Origin: Sepioteuthis lessoniana
Taxonomy: Eukaryota; Mollusca; Cephalopoda; Myopsida; Loliginidae
DNA: 64,000 nt
Assembly: GCA_963585895.1 (NCBI GenBank)
Contig: OY757947.1
Location: forward strand, 35,406,883-35,470,882
Direction of reading: 5' to 3'
Of the stretch, positions 12,866 to 22,687 are shown piece by piece (position 1 is the first letter of the stretch; the number at the start of each line of letters is the position of its first letter). The notes below the pieces were generated by a model, which was not told the origin of the DNA, did no database searches, and was given only the letters and a program-made list of their open reading frames with translations. Both the position numbers and the translations under genes were made by a program.

Positions 12866-13197
12866 GATCAATTATCAAAGAGAAAAGCTTTATCATAGCC
12901 CACAAGCAACTGATGTTGGAAATCCTTGTTGATAGCACGGAAACATCCAAACTGGTCACTTCCCCCAACCGTTTTAAAAAGGTGAGTTATTTATTACGAT
13001 CAATTATCGAAAGGGAGGGCCTTATCATAGCCCACTTGCTACTGATGTTGGAAATCCTTGTTGATAAAACGGAAACATCCGAACTGGTCACTTCCCCCAA
13101 CCGTTTTAATAAGGTGAGTCATTTATTACAATCAATTATCGAAGGGGAGGGCCTTATCATAGCCCACTTGCTACTGATGTTGGAAATCCTTTTTTAA
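12859..13197. repeat. 132-bp in-frame tandem repeat, about 2.5 copies
   Basis: The motif GATCAATTATC starts copies at 12866, 12998 and 13130 (exact 132-bp spacing). The period is 44 codons, so a 112-residue frame stays open through all copies and contains repeated LMLEILVD and TSPNRF. The frame has no recognised domain, and 34200-34300 holds a single unrepeated version of the unit. It is treated as non-coding repeat DNA unless expression is shown. Confidence 0.85.
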
Positions 13198-13572
13198 AAA
13201 ACGCAAAGCCATCTTTATTGAGAGTGAACGGAATTCTTCACTGCTACCGTAAATGAACCCTGGTATCAACATAGATAACATAGCTTAGTTCGTCGGTGGA
13301 ATTTTCAAGCATCAACTCAGAGGTTATTGTCAGGTCAAAATGATTCAACAATCAGTCTCGATCGTAGTTTCTAACCGTTAAGCAGAGAGTGTTCTATTTG
13401 CAATATTCTCTTAATGGTATAATGATTTGTTTCAATATTACACATATTTAAGGAGAAGCATCCAGTCCCCACAGTCGATACGTGCTAACCCAGCAAATAT
13501 ACAACCACTTTCTGCAATAAAACCATCAGTGAACACTACCAAGACAAATGCAAAAGCTAATCCAGCTAAACA

Positions 13573-13746
13573 GAATTCGACCTGTGATCTTTCACAGGTC
13601 GAATTCTCCGTGGTTAAATAATATTCTGGATGGCCACGAAAATTAAATTGGTCATACCTCCAGTCTGCCAGCAAAGCATGCCACTTACGTACTTTACGTG
13701 GCATTTCTGCTGGGACACCTGCATCCTGTTTACTTTAGCAAACAGG
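13573..13746. repeat. three consecutive stem-loops
   Basis: 13573-13606 is a perfect hairpin: GAATTCGACCTGTGA, a 4-base TCTT loop, then its exact complement. About 13660-13720 is an imperfect inverted repeat centred near 13690 (CCAGTCTGCCAGCAAAGCAT against CAGGTGTCCCAGCAG). 13725-13746 pairs CCTGTTT with AAACAGG. None is followed by a gene. It may be the residue of a fold-back transposon. Confidence 0.8.
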
Positions 13747-13749
13747 TCA

Positions 13750-14524
13750 ATTTCCTTTTATGTCACCCTCGAAATTTACGCAACACATCAAAAGGAGTAA
13801 GGCTTACTATCAGTACGGAACACGATGATCACTGCACCCCGGCACGCCAAAGAATCTAGAAAAGCAGCAGCACCGACTTCTGCATTTCAAGACATAAACT
13901 TCCACAGAAAAATTTGCAACGTTGACACAGGAAGTAAAACAGACGCGCCCAGCAACTCTTGCTATATAACCTAACCATATCAGCTACAACCTTGGCGCAC
14001 AAACAGACAAACAAACATCATACGTTCGTACGATTCACCAATCTATTTTTATGTCATATAACTTTCTCTTTACAAAAGATTGTGTGATCGACAAAAAAAA
14101 TTATGCCTTGCAAAATATTATGCCTTGCAAAATATTATGCCTTCAAAAATTATGCCTTGCAAAATCTTGAGTAAAATTATGACGTGTAAAAAGAAGATAA
14201 AATCATGATGTGTAAAAAAGTGTAATAAATTATGATTGATAAAGAAAAATGAAAAATGATGAAGTGTAAAAAAGAGTGTAAAATGAAGACGTGTTGGGGT
14301 GGCAGATGCTTCCTCGTCTTCTCAACGTGTTCAAACTCCGAACAAGGCGTACTTTTGTTACTTGTGACTTATTCGGCTATGTACCCTCCCAAGTTAAAGT
14401 CTCAGCCATTGATTTTTGGGTTTTATTTTTGTTTTCGGGTTAAGTTGTATGAATAAAAAAAATTACATTTCTTTCGGCCGATCGGGAACAGGGCACGAAT
14501 CCTTTTTCGAGTAAATGACTCTCT

Positions 14525-14578
<54 letters not shown>

Positions 14579-14580
14579 TT
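13750..14580. other. gene-free flank with short repeats
   Basis: No gene. A degenerate 18-bp tandem (ATTATGCCTTGCAAAATA, about four copies) lies at 14100-14170. A CT microsatellite of about 25 units lies at 14523-14575. The CT run and the sequence after it recur at 25258-25560 and, with a shorter run, at 34585-35000, marking a duplicated segment. Confidence 0.75.
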
Positions 14581-16750
14581 GCGATTATTCGTGATAGTCG
14601 AGTTGGTTATAATTCATCATATTTCGATCTTTACTTAAAGTTTCGGCACGGACAATTTTCTTTTTAAAGTATGGATGATCAAACGCCTGACCATCCCTGG
14701 ATTTTATGCTAAAGCATTCCCATAAATTGTATGTCTCTATTAAGACTTTCTTCTTTCTTTCTCTTTTGGGCCTCTGTAGAAAAAATATCGTCAAATGGAA
14801 GACTACAGTAAGAAAGACTATGAAATATTAAATACTTTTATCTAATCAGTCAAAATTATGTATTCATTATATTCGTGTCAAATTCAAACCGCTAATAAAA
14901 ATGTTTATCCTGAATTTTATTCTTCTTTATGAACTACATCGTTCGACGATTAAGGGACAAAACGGAATAAAGTCAAAAAATGCTGAGAAGAACAATATTG
15001 TATTTTTTAAAACCATTTTTGAAATTTCAGTGGACGTATACGATTAAAATGGAATAATTAGCAATTTTCTTGGGGGGGGGCGGTTATGGGGTCAGATATG
15101 TTTCTTTACTATTTTTTGAGTTGTCCCATGAAGAAAGCAAAGGTTAGTTTTAAACCAAAACAAAAAAATTGACTATTTTTCATTTTTATTTTAAACGACT
15201 TAATCCCAGAAGAAAATATTCTAAATTATATTTTAAAATAAAAAAAAATGTCTCGTTTCATAATTTTGATAATTTGTATTAAAATATTTTCCTACCAAGA
15301 ATCCAATAAATACGAAAGCAAAACTGCTGACTTTATACGCCCAATCTGCTTAAAAGTTATATCTTCTTCGGTACATACGATTCTTGATTGAACCTGAATT
15401 CACGTATATTACCCACTTGTAAGTAAATTAAATTTTCTCAACAATAATGTATAATGTTAAATATGGAATATAATCAATTCTCTGTAATCATTGTTTATTT
15501 CAGTGGGGTTTTTTTGTTTTGTTTTGTTGTTTTTTTTTTGGTAATTTTTGTTTATTCTTATCGACTATGAAAACGACAAACTATATTATTTATTGTCAAC
15601 TTTATCGCCTGAAAAAATTAAATTCTTACAGATAATTGTCACCTATGGAAGTTTATGTTCATTTTATTTCAGCTTACCTAAAAATTATATAGAAATGTTA
15701 CACTTAGCTTCAATCATCGAGACAATGTTTTCTTTCAGTGATTTTCTTCATTTTGTTTTATGCAGTTTAAAATTACGTATAACTGTCCGCAATATCCTAC
15801 ATACAACGTCCTCAGATTCATAAAAACTTGCAGTTCTGTCACTTTACACAAACACAATTTCGTACCCATCCCAGGAGAAAGTTTTAGCAAAAAACTGCTT
15901 TTTTTTTCGTGAAAAATACAATATGTTAAATAAAAACTACGTAGGTAAATAACGGCATTTTTCTCCCAACGATGCGAAAAGCAAGTGGAAAAGAATCCAT
16001 CAACTCTCCAAACACCAAGACAAAACACATTCATTTTCTGACCTCGCTAAACCTGAAGATCTCTTGATTAATAATTTCTTTGATTAACTAATGAACTGCA
16101 AAAAATAGACGATCAAAAACTTCCATGAGAAAGAGGAGGGGCATTTTGTTCTCTGTGATAATACCTGTGTTCTACTGCGCTGTTCGTATCGGTTGTTGTC
16201 GCTATTAATTCGGGTATAGTCCAAAAAATTACAGAAATAATCTTTCACTTTGTGGTACAAGCAGCAAATTTGGTCTACTCGTGCTACCGGACCTCTTTTC
16301 TAAGAAAAGTATGTCACCCACGTTGAAAAACAAAATGGCTTCCATTATTCAAAATAATTCAATCTTGATCGTCTATTTATCGTCAGATATCAGACTCAGT
16401 GGAAAATGAATCAATGTTCAATATAATTTATCCTTGTTTATTGTAATTGTAGTTTTTTTTAGCTTTATTCATATTATAGATACCAATTAATAAAGTATTT
16501 AGTTATTAACAAAATTTGATGTTGATGAAATATTATTTAAAACATGGTAGAACTGAATTGTACACATTCATTGAAGCCTCGCCCACAGATATAATTCTCC
16601 ACTTGAAAGACTTAATTGTGGTATTCACAAATTCTAATAAAAATAAATTATATTGATATCATTTTAGATTAAATTTCAGAACAATTATAGCTAAGTAAAT
16701 ATCAATATGTGACTATTACAATCTGGTTCTATCTATTTTAGAGTGTTAAG

Positions 16751-16786
<36 letters not shown>

Positions 16787-16948
16787 CAATCTGTTCGTAT
16801 CTATCCATATATCCTATCAATACAGGCGCCGCTATCTTGTTATGTAATACGACAACTAGCTATACTTCTTGCTGAAATATATACAGGGGCTTATTTGATA
16901 GTATTTGAGACACTCAAGTATACTAAAAACAGCAGCTAAGCGTTTAAA
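14581..16948 (+). other. duplicated outer and inner 5' flank of module
   Basis: No gene is seen. About 14640-16300 corresponds to 34800-37120 in the same orientation. About 15780-16200 also matches 49100-49740 and 62580-63200 as inverted copies (shared ACGTAATTTAAAACTGC-type and TCGATATTTACTTACG-type sequence). About 16540-16815 matches 54350-54610, including an ATCT microsatellite. It belongs to the 5' side of the zinc-finger module completed at 20690-22400. Confidence 0.7.
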
Positions 16949-17411
16949 TGCTCGCTACTGGCCCTGTATCTCTGTCTCTCTGTCTCTCTCTCTCTCTCTC
17001 TCTTACATGCTGCGTCAATACACTGGTTTGCACAATTCTCCAGGGAAGCAACCAAAGCCCCTTCCCACAATACTTCTTTTATGCTGGTTATAGCTGACTG
17101 AAATTTGCATGTGTCGCAAACCCCGTCCCACCAGAGACGAGACGCGTGACCTACAAATAGCTCTCCCAACGACGCTCATGCTTCCGTTTTTTGTAAACTT
17201 CCGGTACTCTACATGCAAGACACATTCGGGCAATTTTCGAACTTTCACTCGGCTCACCACCTGTTTTTTATCAAGCCGTGGATGGTTGCTGAATTAACGT
17301 AAACGTCGGCTGTTCCGCCTACATATATAGCAAGCGTTTCGTCTCTTTGAACGACGAACATCGGTTGGCTCATCAGAGGCAGCAGTCTGCGGGTTCTGCC
17401 TTTCAATTTCA
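16949..17411 (-). repeat. 3' LTR
   Basis: About 463 bp. Aligns with 20090-20661 through shared blocks such as CCTACAAATAGCTCTCCC and TTATCAAGCCGTGGATGGTT. It has a CT microsatellite near its lower-coordinate end and TG...CA termini on the minus strand. No clear target-site duplication was found. Confidence 0.85.
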
Positions 17412-17739
17412 TTACCCCACCCCGCGTGATCTCATGATAGCTCAGATGGCAACCCAAGGCGGTTATCTTGCGTGTAGCACTCCTTTGTGGTAATGGTACT
17501 TTCTCCTTGGAAGACTCGTCTGCAGAAGTGTCAGTCTGTTGCATACACGGTTTTTACTTCAAGGCGATCACCGCATACTTCATTGATGGTGATCATCCTT
17601 GCACCTTGGGTTGAGAGTTTTCAGTCACTCCCACTCTCCGAGGTATCCAATTACTAAGACGGGACATAGGTCCCTGACATGACGGGGCCTCTCGTCGACA
17701 AAGGACGTTCTGTGGGCTGATCCCACCTGTAACACGTCC

Positions 17740-18524
17740 ACGTTTTTAAGGGGATGTACAACGTTCATTCGAGGTCTTCATCCAGACATGATCGCCTACG
17801 TCGTATCTTATCTGCTGATGTTTGGGCTTATCTGGAGGGAGTGCATTGATACCTTTCAGTCGGAAGCGGTAGCGATAAATTAGGTTGGCAGGGGAAGTCA
17901 GCGGCGACATATTATCCTTTGGTTTGGCATTGTACCATTATAGGGTTGCGATCCGTTTCACGCTCCGATGGATCGTTCTACAATGCCATTACCAGAGGGG
18001 ACGTGCGCACAACGGAAATGCAATCGGACTCCCCATTCGCTTAGAAAGTCCCTGAAGACCTTGCTGTGAAATACTGTGTCATTGTCAACGAACACTTCAG
18101 CCTGCGCCCTGCGGTCGCAGAACAGACTCTCCAGGTGGCTGACAATACTCGCTGCATCTTGTCATCTCAGATGACGCCAAACTGAAAACCGTTTGGGCCC
18201 GCAGTCAATGAGCAACAGATAGTGTCTGCTTTGGTAGTGGGTTACATTCATTCCTACTCGAGACCAAGAGTCACTAACGTCCAGCTTCCCTCTCGGCCAA
18301 CGCGTGGGTTGTAGGTCAATCGACAGGCACTTCTCACAATTTCTTATCACAGTCCTCACCGACGCTTTAGAGTCCGTGGGATTGACCTGCCTGATGAAGT
18401 ACAATGTTCGCCTTACGCCAGTGTGGCCGCTTCGGTGATGGATGGACCTTATCCAAGTCGTGCTTGCTTGGCGACACAGCACTTGTACAGTACGGAGGCT
18501 CAACTGCCTTCTTGACGAGATCAA
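17740..18524 (-). pseudogene. integrase domain of gypsy element
   Basis: Inserts the element cDNA into host DNA. The frame to 18524 shows an H2C2 zinc-binding region (HHRSGHTGVRRTLYFIRQ, then C-x-x-C in CEKC), followed by the core starting GMNVTHY and LLLIDCGPKRF. A stop at about 18160 breaks the frame. Further on, VFVDNDTVFH and GNGIVERSI give the second Asp (codon 18084-18086) and the Glu (codon 17976-17978), exactly 35 residues apart. The D-D-35-E triad thus survives although the reading frame does not. The C-terminal part decays toward 17440. Confidence 0.85.
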
Positions 18525-18810
18525 ACCATCGCAGTGGTACTCTCTTCAGACTATCCGCTCGGTTAAGTTCTGACCTCACCAGGACTGAGTCCACAGACAA
18601 TCCGTACTCCTTGACTAAGCTTCCGAGTGCATCAACCCGCCGCCTGATAAGAAGCTCACTAGCTGCTCTGGTGCGCACTCTAGCCTTCCCCGTGAGGGTG
18701 TCTGTTAACCATTTGTGCACACTCGCAGTGTCAGTGTGAAGATGCAATAGAGTTGTTTTCCACATCAGTGCCATGTTTACACCTTTTAGCACAGCATCAA
18801 GCTCTGCCAA
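18525..18810 (-). pseudogene. RNase H domain of gypsy element
   Basis: Degrades the RNA strand during reverse transcription. The minus-strand frame beginning at 18810 reads AELDAVLKGVNMAL, then LHTDTASVHKWL (the D-S-x-x-V region with Ser replaced by Thr), and ends with NRADSLKRVPLRWF, which matches the connection to integrase in this family. It is homologous to the plus-strand piece at 30260-30420. The N-terminal part carrying the first catalytic Asp is not in frame. Confidence 0.8.
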
Positions 18811-18969
18811 GTTTACGTACTGCGGTCTCTCTCCTTTCGTTACCAGCTCGCATCCTCCAAGGCAGCTCCATCATGCTCCGGTGACACTCCGGTGGCTGGG
18901 GAACTTGCATCAACCCAAACGTCGCGCTTAGGGCCATCAACACACCACTTTTCTCGCTCAGGGTCCTCG

Positions 18970-19449
18970 TTACCACATTAGCATTTTGACCTCTTCCCGA
19001 AATGTTAAGCCAAGCAATTGTGCACCGTTCTTCAGCCGATCTGGTTCCTTGCTCGCCAGTCCAAAGTAAGTCAAATGTTGCCTCATCCTGGTTGCGGAAG
19101 CTATATCTTCGTTGATAAAGACATCGTCGAAGTATGCCGAAGTTGCATGTCGGACTGCGTCATCTTTCGAGAGTATTGCCTCAACAATAGCTCGCATGAA
19201 AGATAGTGCTACATTGAGTCCAAAACCCATATGCGATCGGTAGTACCTCTTTCCTTCGAGGATAACTGGCTGGTGCGACCACAAAGATTTGTACACACGC
19301 ACTTGCAAATACGCCCCTCGGAGATTGAGCACCGACACGTTGGAGCCCTTCTTTCTCCACTCTCTTGACTTTAGTCCCCAAACACCAGCATGCGCTGTGT
19401 CGGCGTCGTCGTATTCATTCAATTCACGAAACTCTAACACCGGGTGCAC
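18970..19449 (-). pseudogene. reverse transcriptase domain, N-terminally deleted
   Basis: About 159 codons. Starts within RT at HPVLEFRELNEYDD and contains LNLRGAYLQVRV (motif A region with the usual Asp changed to Asn), GFGLNVALSFM (motif B region) and AYFDDVFINED (the Y-x-D-D catalytic box). The polypeptide begins right after the gag stop, with only about a dozen bases between, so the finger subdomain and protease have been deleted. Confidence 0.85.
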
Positions 19450-19461
19450 TTTCGACTTATT

Positions 19462-20090
19462 CTAAAACAGGTGAAATCCCTCTGCCAGTTTGTGAAGGTT
19501 CGGTGTATGCGAGGCCAGCTCAGGTTGCACTGCAGCGGCCAGATGCTCGTCCCTGGTGTCCAATAATACGGCACGAGATCTTTCTATTACCTCTCTTAAA
19601 GTTAGGGTTTCTAACCTGGTTGATGATCGGCGTCCCCTGACGGGACTCAGTAGCCCATTGACAAAGGCGCTCTTCATCCAACATTCTGACGGCATTTTCC
19701 CTACCAGTCGTGCCAACCGTTGCAAGTCTGTTAGGAACTCATCTACAGTATCTTCGGGATGGAGGCGGTGCGTGGTAAATTGTTCGAAAGCCACAAACGA
19801 ATCCATTCCCTTGGGGTCGTTTATAAGAGCATGCTTGATCTCCTCGACGCCATCTTGTTGCTCTTTAGATAGGTGTCGGTATGTTTATCGAGCCGCACCT
19901 TTTAATCATAGTGGCAGAATTCGCTCTAGCTTGACTAACTCACAAAACTTGCAAGTCAATTCTAGGTCTTCCAACCATTCCATTATTGGCGTTTCTGTTG
20001 CCGCGCCGCTGAATACGGGGATAAGCCGAATGTCGAATTGCCTGGATGCTATGGTTAATAAATGCCAAATTTGCTTGAAACCTTTCAACT
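19462..20090 (-). pseudogene. gag-like region of gypsy element
   Basis: Two frames on the minus strand (about 19906-20090 and 19462-19806) give RLIPVFSGAATETPIMEWLE followed, after a stop-containing link, by HRLHPEDTVDEFLTDLQRLA. These are typical of retrotransposon gag capsid (interaction with nucleic acid, assembly of virus-like particles). No CCHC knuckle is seen; it was presumably lost in the deletion that joined gag to RT. Confidence 0.75.
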
Positions 20091-20116
20091 GCTTGCTACC
20101 AGCCCCCTCTCTCTTT

Positions 20117-20150
<34 letters not shown>

Positions 20151-20661
20151 ATTTGCTGCGTTAATACACTGGTTTGCACAATTCTGCTGTGAAGCAACCA
20201 ATGCCACTCCCCGCAATGCTTCTTTTATACCAATTCTAGCTGACCGAAATTTGCATATGTCACAAATCCCGTCCCACCACAGACGAGACGTGTGACCTAC
20301 AAATTGCTCTCCCAACGACGCTCATGCTTCTGTTTTTTGTATACTTCCGGTACTATACGCGCAAGACACATTCGTGCCATTTAAGAAATTTGAGGTTGGC
20401 CATTTTACTCGTCACTTCTTTATTTCTTTCGGGGTTGCTATGAAAGGAATTCTATTAACATAGCTTCGTTGTCACATTTCATTTCTCCCGTTAACACGGC
20501 TCACAACCTGTTTTTTATCAAGCCGTGGATGGTTGCAGAATTAACGTAAACGTCGGCCGTTCCGCCTGTATATACAGCACTTCACTGGTTGTCTCTTTGA
20601 ACGACGAACCCCGGGTGGCTCATCAGAGGCACCTGTCTGCAGGTTCTGCCTTTCAATTTCA
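20090..20661 (-). repeat. 5' LTR
   Basis: About 572 bp. Same termini as 16949-17411, with an extra stretch of about 95 bp (about 20385-20500) absent from the other LTR. A CT microsatellite lies at 20126-20150. Confidence 0.85.
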
Positions 20662-20689
20662 CAAAAAAACTTCATCTACAAGTAGTACA

Positions 20690-21222
20690 CTAGAAGCCAA
20701 CATTTTTTCCTATTTTAATAAACGACGGTCGTTGAAAATAGCAGCTATTTTCTTTTCAAAGCGAGTAAAGTGTTTTTCTGAGAGAATGGGTCCTGGAACA
20801 CATTTTTGGCAAATTTCGTTGTTGCACCATCAAGTGAAAGATTCTTGTGTGATACTGACTTAATCTGCCCCACTCGTAGCAGGTTTAATGTGTTCACGTC
20901 AAAAGTTGATTAAAAATCAAATTGTTATGAATATATGTATCTTATAGTGGATTACGAACGAAAAGAAAAGGATGGGCTTTATATCAGATTAGCTCTTTCT
21001 TTTGTTATATACAACATGCAAATGGGAATTTAATTTAGTTTCCTTTTCTACTTTGAGTAACAAAACAAATTTAAATGCAAATTTAATACACAAAACCAAA
21101 CGATAAAGTATTTTTTAAAAGTTTGCTTTTATTTTTTAAAATAAATGACTTACTATAAACTGTATTTCTTTATTACCCTCCCTTTTCTTAATAGAAAGTT
21201 TTCTCTTGTTTATTGATTACAG
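20690..21222 (+). other. intron-like 5' flank of zinc-finger exon
   Basis: No ORF. It is homologous to 54630-55154, 40735-41056 and (inverted) 47934-48190, with shared TTTATATCAGATT, AATTTAATACACA and AAACGATAAAGTA. It ends in a pyrimidine-rich TTCTCTTGTTTATTGATTACAG, a strong 3' splice-site match, with AG at 21221-21222. I infer that the finger array is a terminal exon and this is the end of its intron. Confidence 0.7.
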
Positions 21223-21627
21223 ATTTTGAACCCGATCAGTTTCTGGAATTCGAATACCACATTTTCCGGATGAACAGGATTTAAAAAGAAATACCATTTG
21301 AAACGAATATGTGAATATCTACCGGGAAAAATGATATTCTGTTGAAGGAAGGACTTTTTTTTTTCATAATTTGGTGGCGTCTTTGCAAATAACTACTGGA
21401 GAGAAATATTTTGTAAAACCGCTTGGTCTTCTTTTTCTGGTTACAAATTCTAATGAAATATGCAAACACGCATCGAAGAAAAGCCATTCTCTTGCAAAAT
21501 ATGCAACTAATCTTTTTCAACTTACTCGGAGTCCAAAGTGCATATCCAAACACATTCTAGAGAGAAGTCATATACTTGTGAAGAGAGTGGCTCTAGCTTT
21601 TCAACCAATTCGTGAGTTCAATTGAAT

Positions 21628-22401
21628 ATGAAAGGACACAAAGTAGAGAAACAACATATTTGTGAAAGTTGTTCCTCTTCCTTTGCACAACAATCAGATT
21701 TAGAGAGGCATATAAGAATACACACAGGAGAAAAGCCATATTCCTGTGAAATATGTGATTCTTTCTTTTCCCAAAAATCACATTTGGATATTCATAGGCG
21801 AACACACACGGGAGAGAAGCCATTCTCCTGTGAAATATGTGACTCTTCCTTTTCCCAAAAATCACATTTGGATATTCATAGGCGAACACACACCGGAGAG
21901 AAGCCATATTCCTGTGAAATATGTGAAACTTCCTTTTCCAGAAAATCAACATTGGATAGACATAGACGAACACACACAGGAGAGAAGCTATATACTTGTG
22001 AAATATGTGAATCTTCCTATTCAGTAAAATCAAGTTTGGATATTCATAGACGAACACACACAGGAAAGAAGCCATATTCCTGTGACATGTGTGATTCTTC
22101 CTTTTCCCAAAAATCACATTTTGATATTCATAGGCGAACACACACGGGAGAGAAGCCATTTTCCTGTGAAATATGTGACTCTTCCTTTTCCCAAAAATCA
22201 AATTTGGATATTCATAGGCGAACACACACCGGAGAGAAGCCATATTCCTGTGACATATGTGAAACTTCCTTTTCCAGAAAATCAACCTTGGATAGACATA
22301 GACGAACACACACGGTAGAGAAGCCATATTCCTGTGAGATGTGTGACTCTTCTTTTTCAGTGAAATCAAGTTTGGATAGGCATATGAAAACGCACAGATG
22401 A
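21628..22401 (+). CDS. C2H2 zinc-finger protein, 9 fingers (terminal exon)
   Basis: Encodes 257 residues from the first ATG after an in-frame TGA at 21613. There are nine canonical C-x2-C-x12-H-x3-H fingers joined mostly by TGEKP linkers. Such proteins act in the nucleus as sequence-specific DNA (sometimes RNA) binders. Helix positions -1, 2, 3, 6 are Q/S/H/I, R/S/T/R or V/S/S/I in most fingers. Fingers 2-5 and 6-9 are a duplicated four-finger block with 336-bp spacing. No effector domain is present. Two decayed fingers lie just upstream in the same frame, broken by TAA at 21508 and TGA at 21613; paralogs at 41.2 and 47.0 kb keep that region open. A 5' exon spliced to the acceptor at 21222 would hit those stops, so either the ATG at 21628 is used or the copy is a pseudogene. 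AATAAA-type sequence occurs near 22484. Confidence 0.82.
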   Translation: MKGHKVEKQHICESCSSSFAQQSDLERHIRIHTGEKPYSCEICDSFFSQKSHLDIHRRTHTGEKPFSCEICDSSFSQKSHLDIHRRTHTGEKPYSCEICETSFSRKSTLDRHRRTHTGEKLYTCEICESSYSVKSSLDIHRRTHTGKKPYSCDMCDSSFSQKSHFDIHRRTHTGEKPFSCEICDSSFSQKSNLDIHRRTHTGEKPYSCDICETSFSRKSTLDRHRRTHTVEKPYSCEMCDSSFSVKSSLDRHMKTHR

Positions 22402-22651
22402 GAGAAGCCATATCATTTTGAAGCTTGTTGCTCTCTACTTTCAAGTTTGTCACGTTTGCCAATGTACAACAAAAATCAGACTGAATAAAACAAATCTTCT
22501 TCTGGTGTACTTGATTTTTCGTTTTTTGATCTTGTCAAATTTCCTGGTACAATGTACATAGAGAATACTACTTGGATATTTATGAGTGTGTATATGTATA
22601 TATGAATATTTTTGTGGATACGTGTTTATATATACGTGTATATATACATAC

Positions 22652-22687
<36 letters not shown>

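Larger units (their letters stand above)
16949..20661 (-). mobile_element. Ty3/gypsy-type LTR retrotransposon, internally deleted
   Basis: Two direct repeats bound the element: 16949-17411 (3' LTR on the minus strand) and 20090-20661 (5' LTR). Both start TGAAATTGAAAGG on the minus strand; inner ends are approximate to about 20 bp. A polypurine tract (GCGGGGTGGGGTAA) abuts the 3' LTR at 17412-17425. Between the LTRs the minus strand reads gag, RT, RNase H, integrase, the Ty3/gypsy order. Gag runs directly into the middle of RT, so protease and the N-terminal part of RT are missing, and there are several stops and frameshifts. It is therefore defective. The two LTRs differ by many substitutions and an extra stretch of about 95 bp in the 5' LTR, so the insertion is not recent. 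It interrupts the 5' flank of the downstream zinc-finger copy. Confidence 0.88.

Noticed and set aside
19556-20164. 202-residue plus-strand ORF
   Set aside because: Opposite strand of the gypsy gag region and CT microsatellite; no own homology.
21593-22462. 289-residue minus-strand ORF
   Set aside because: Antisense shadow of the nine-finger array at 21628-22401.
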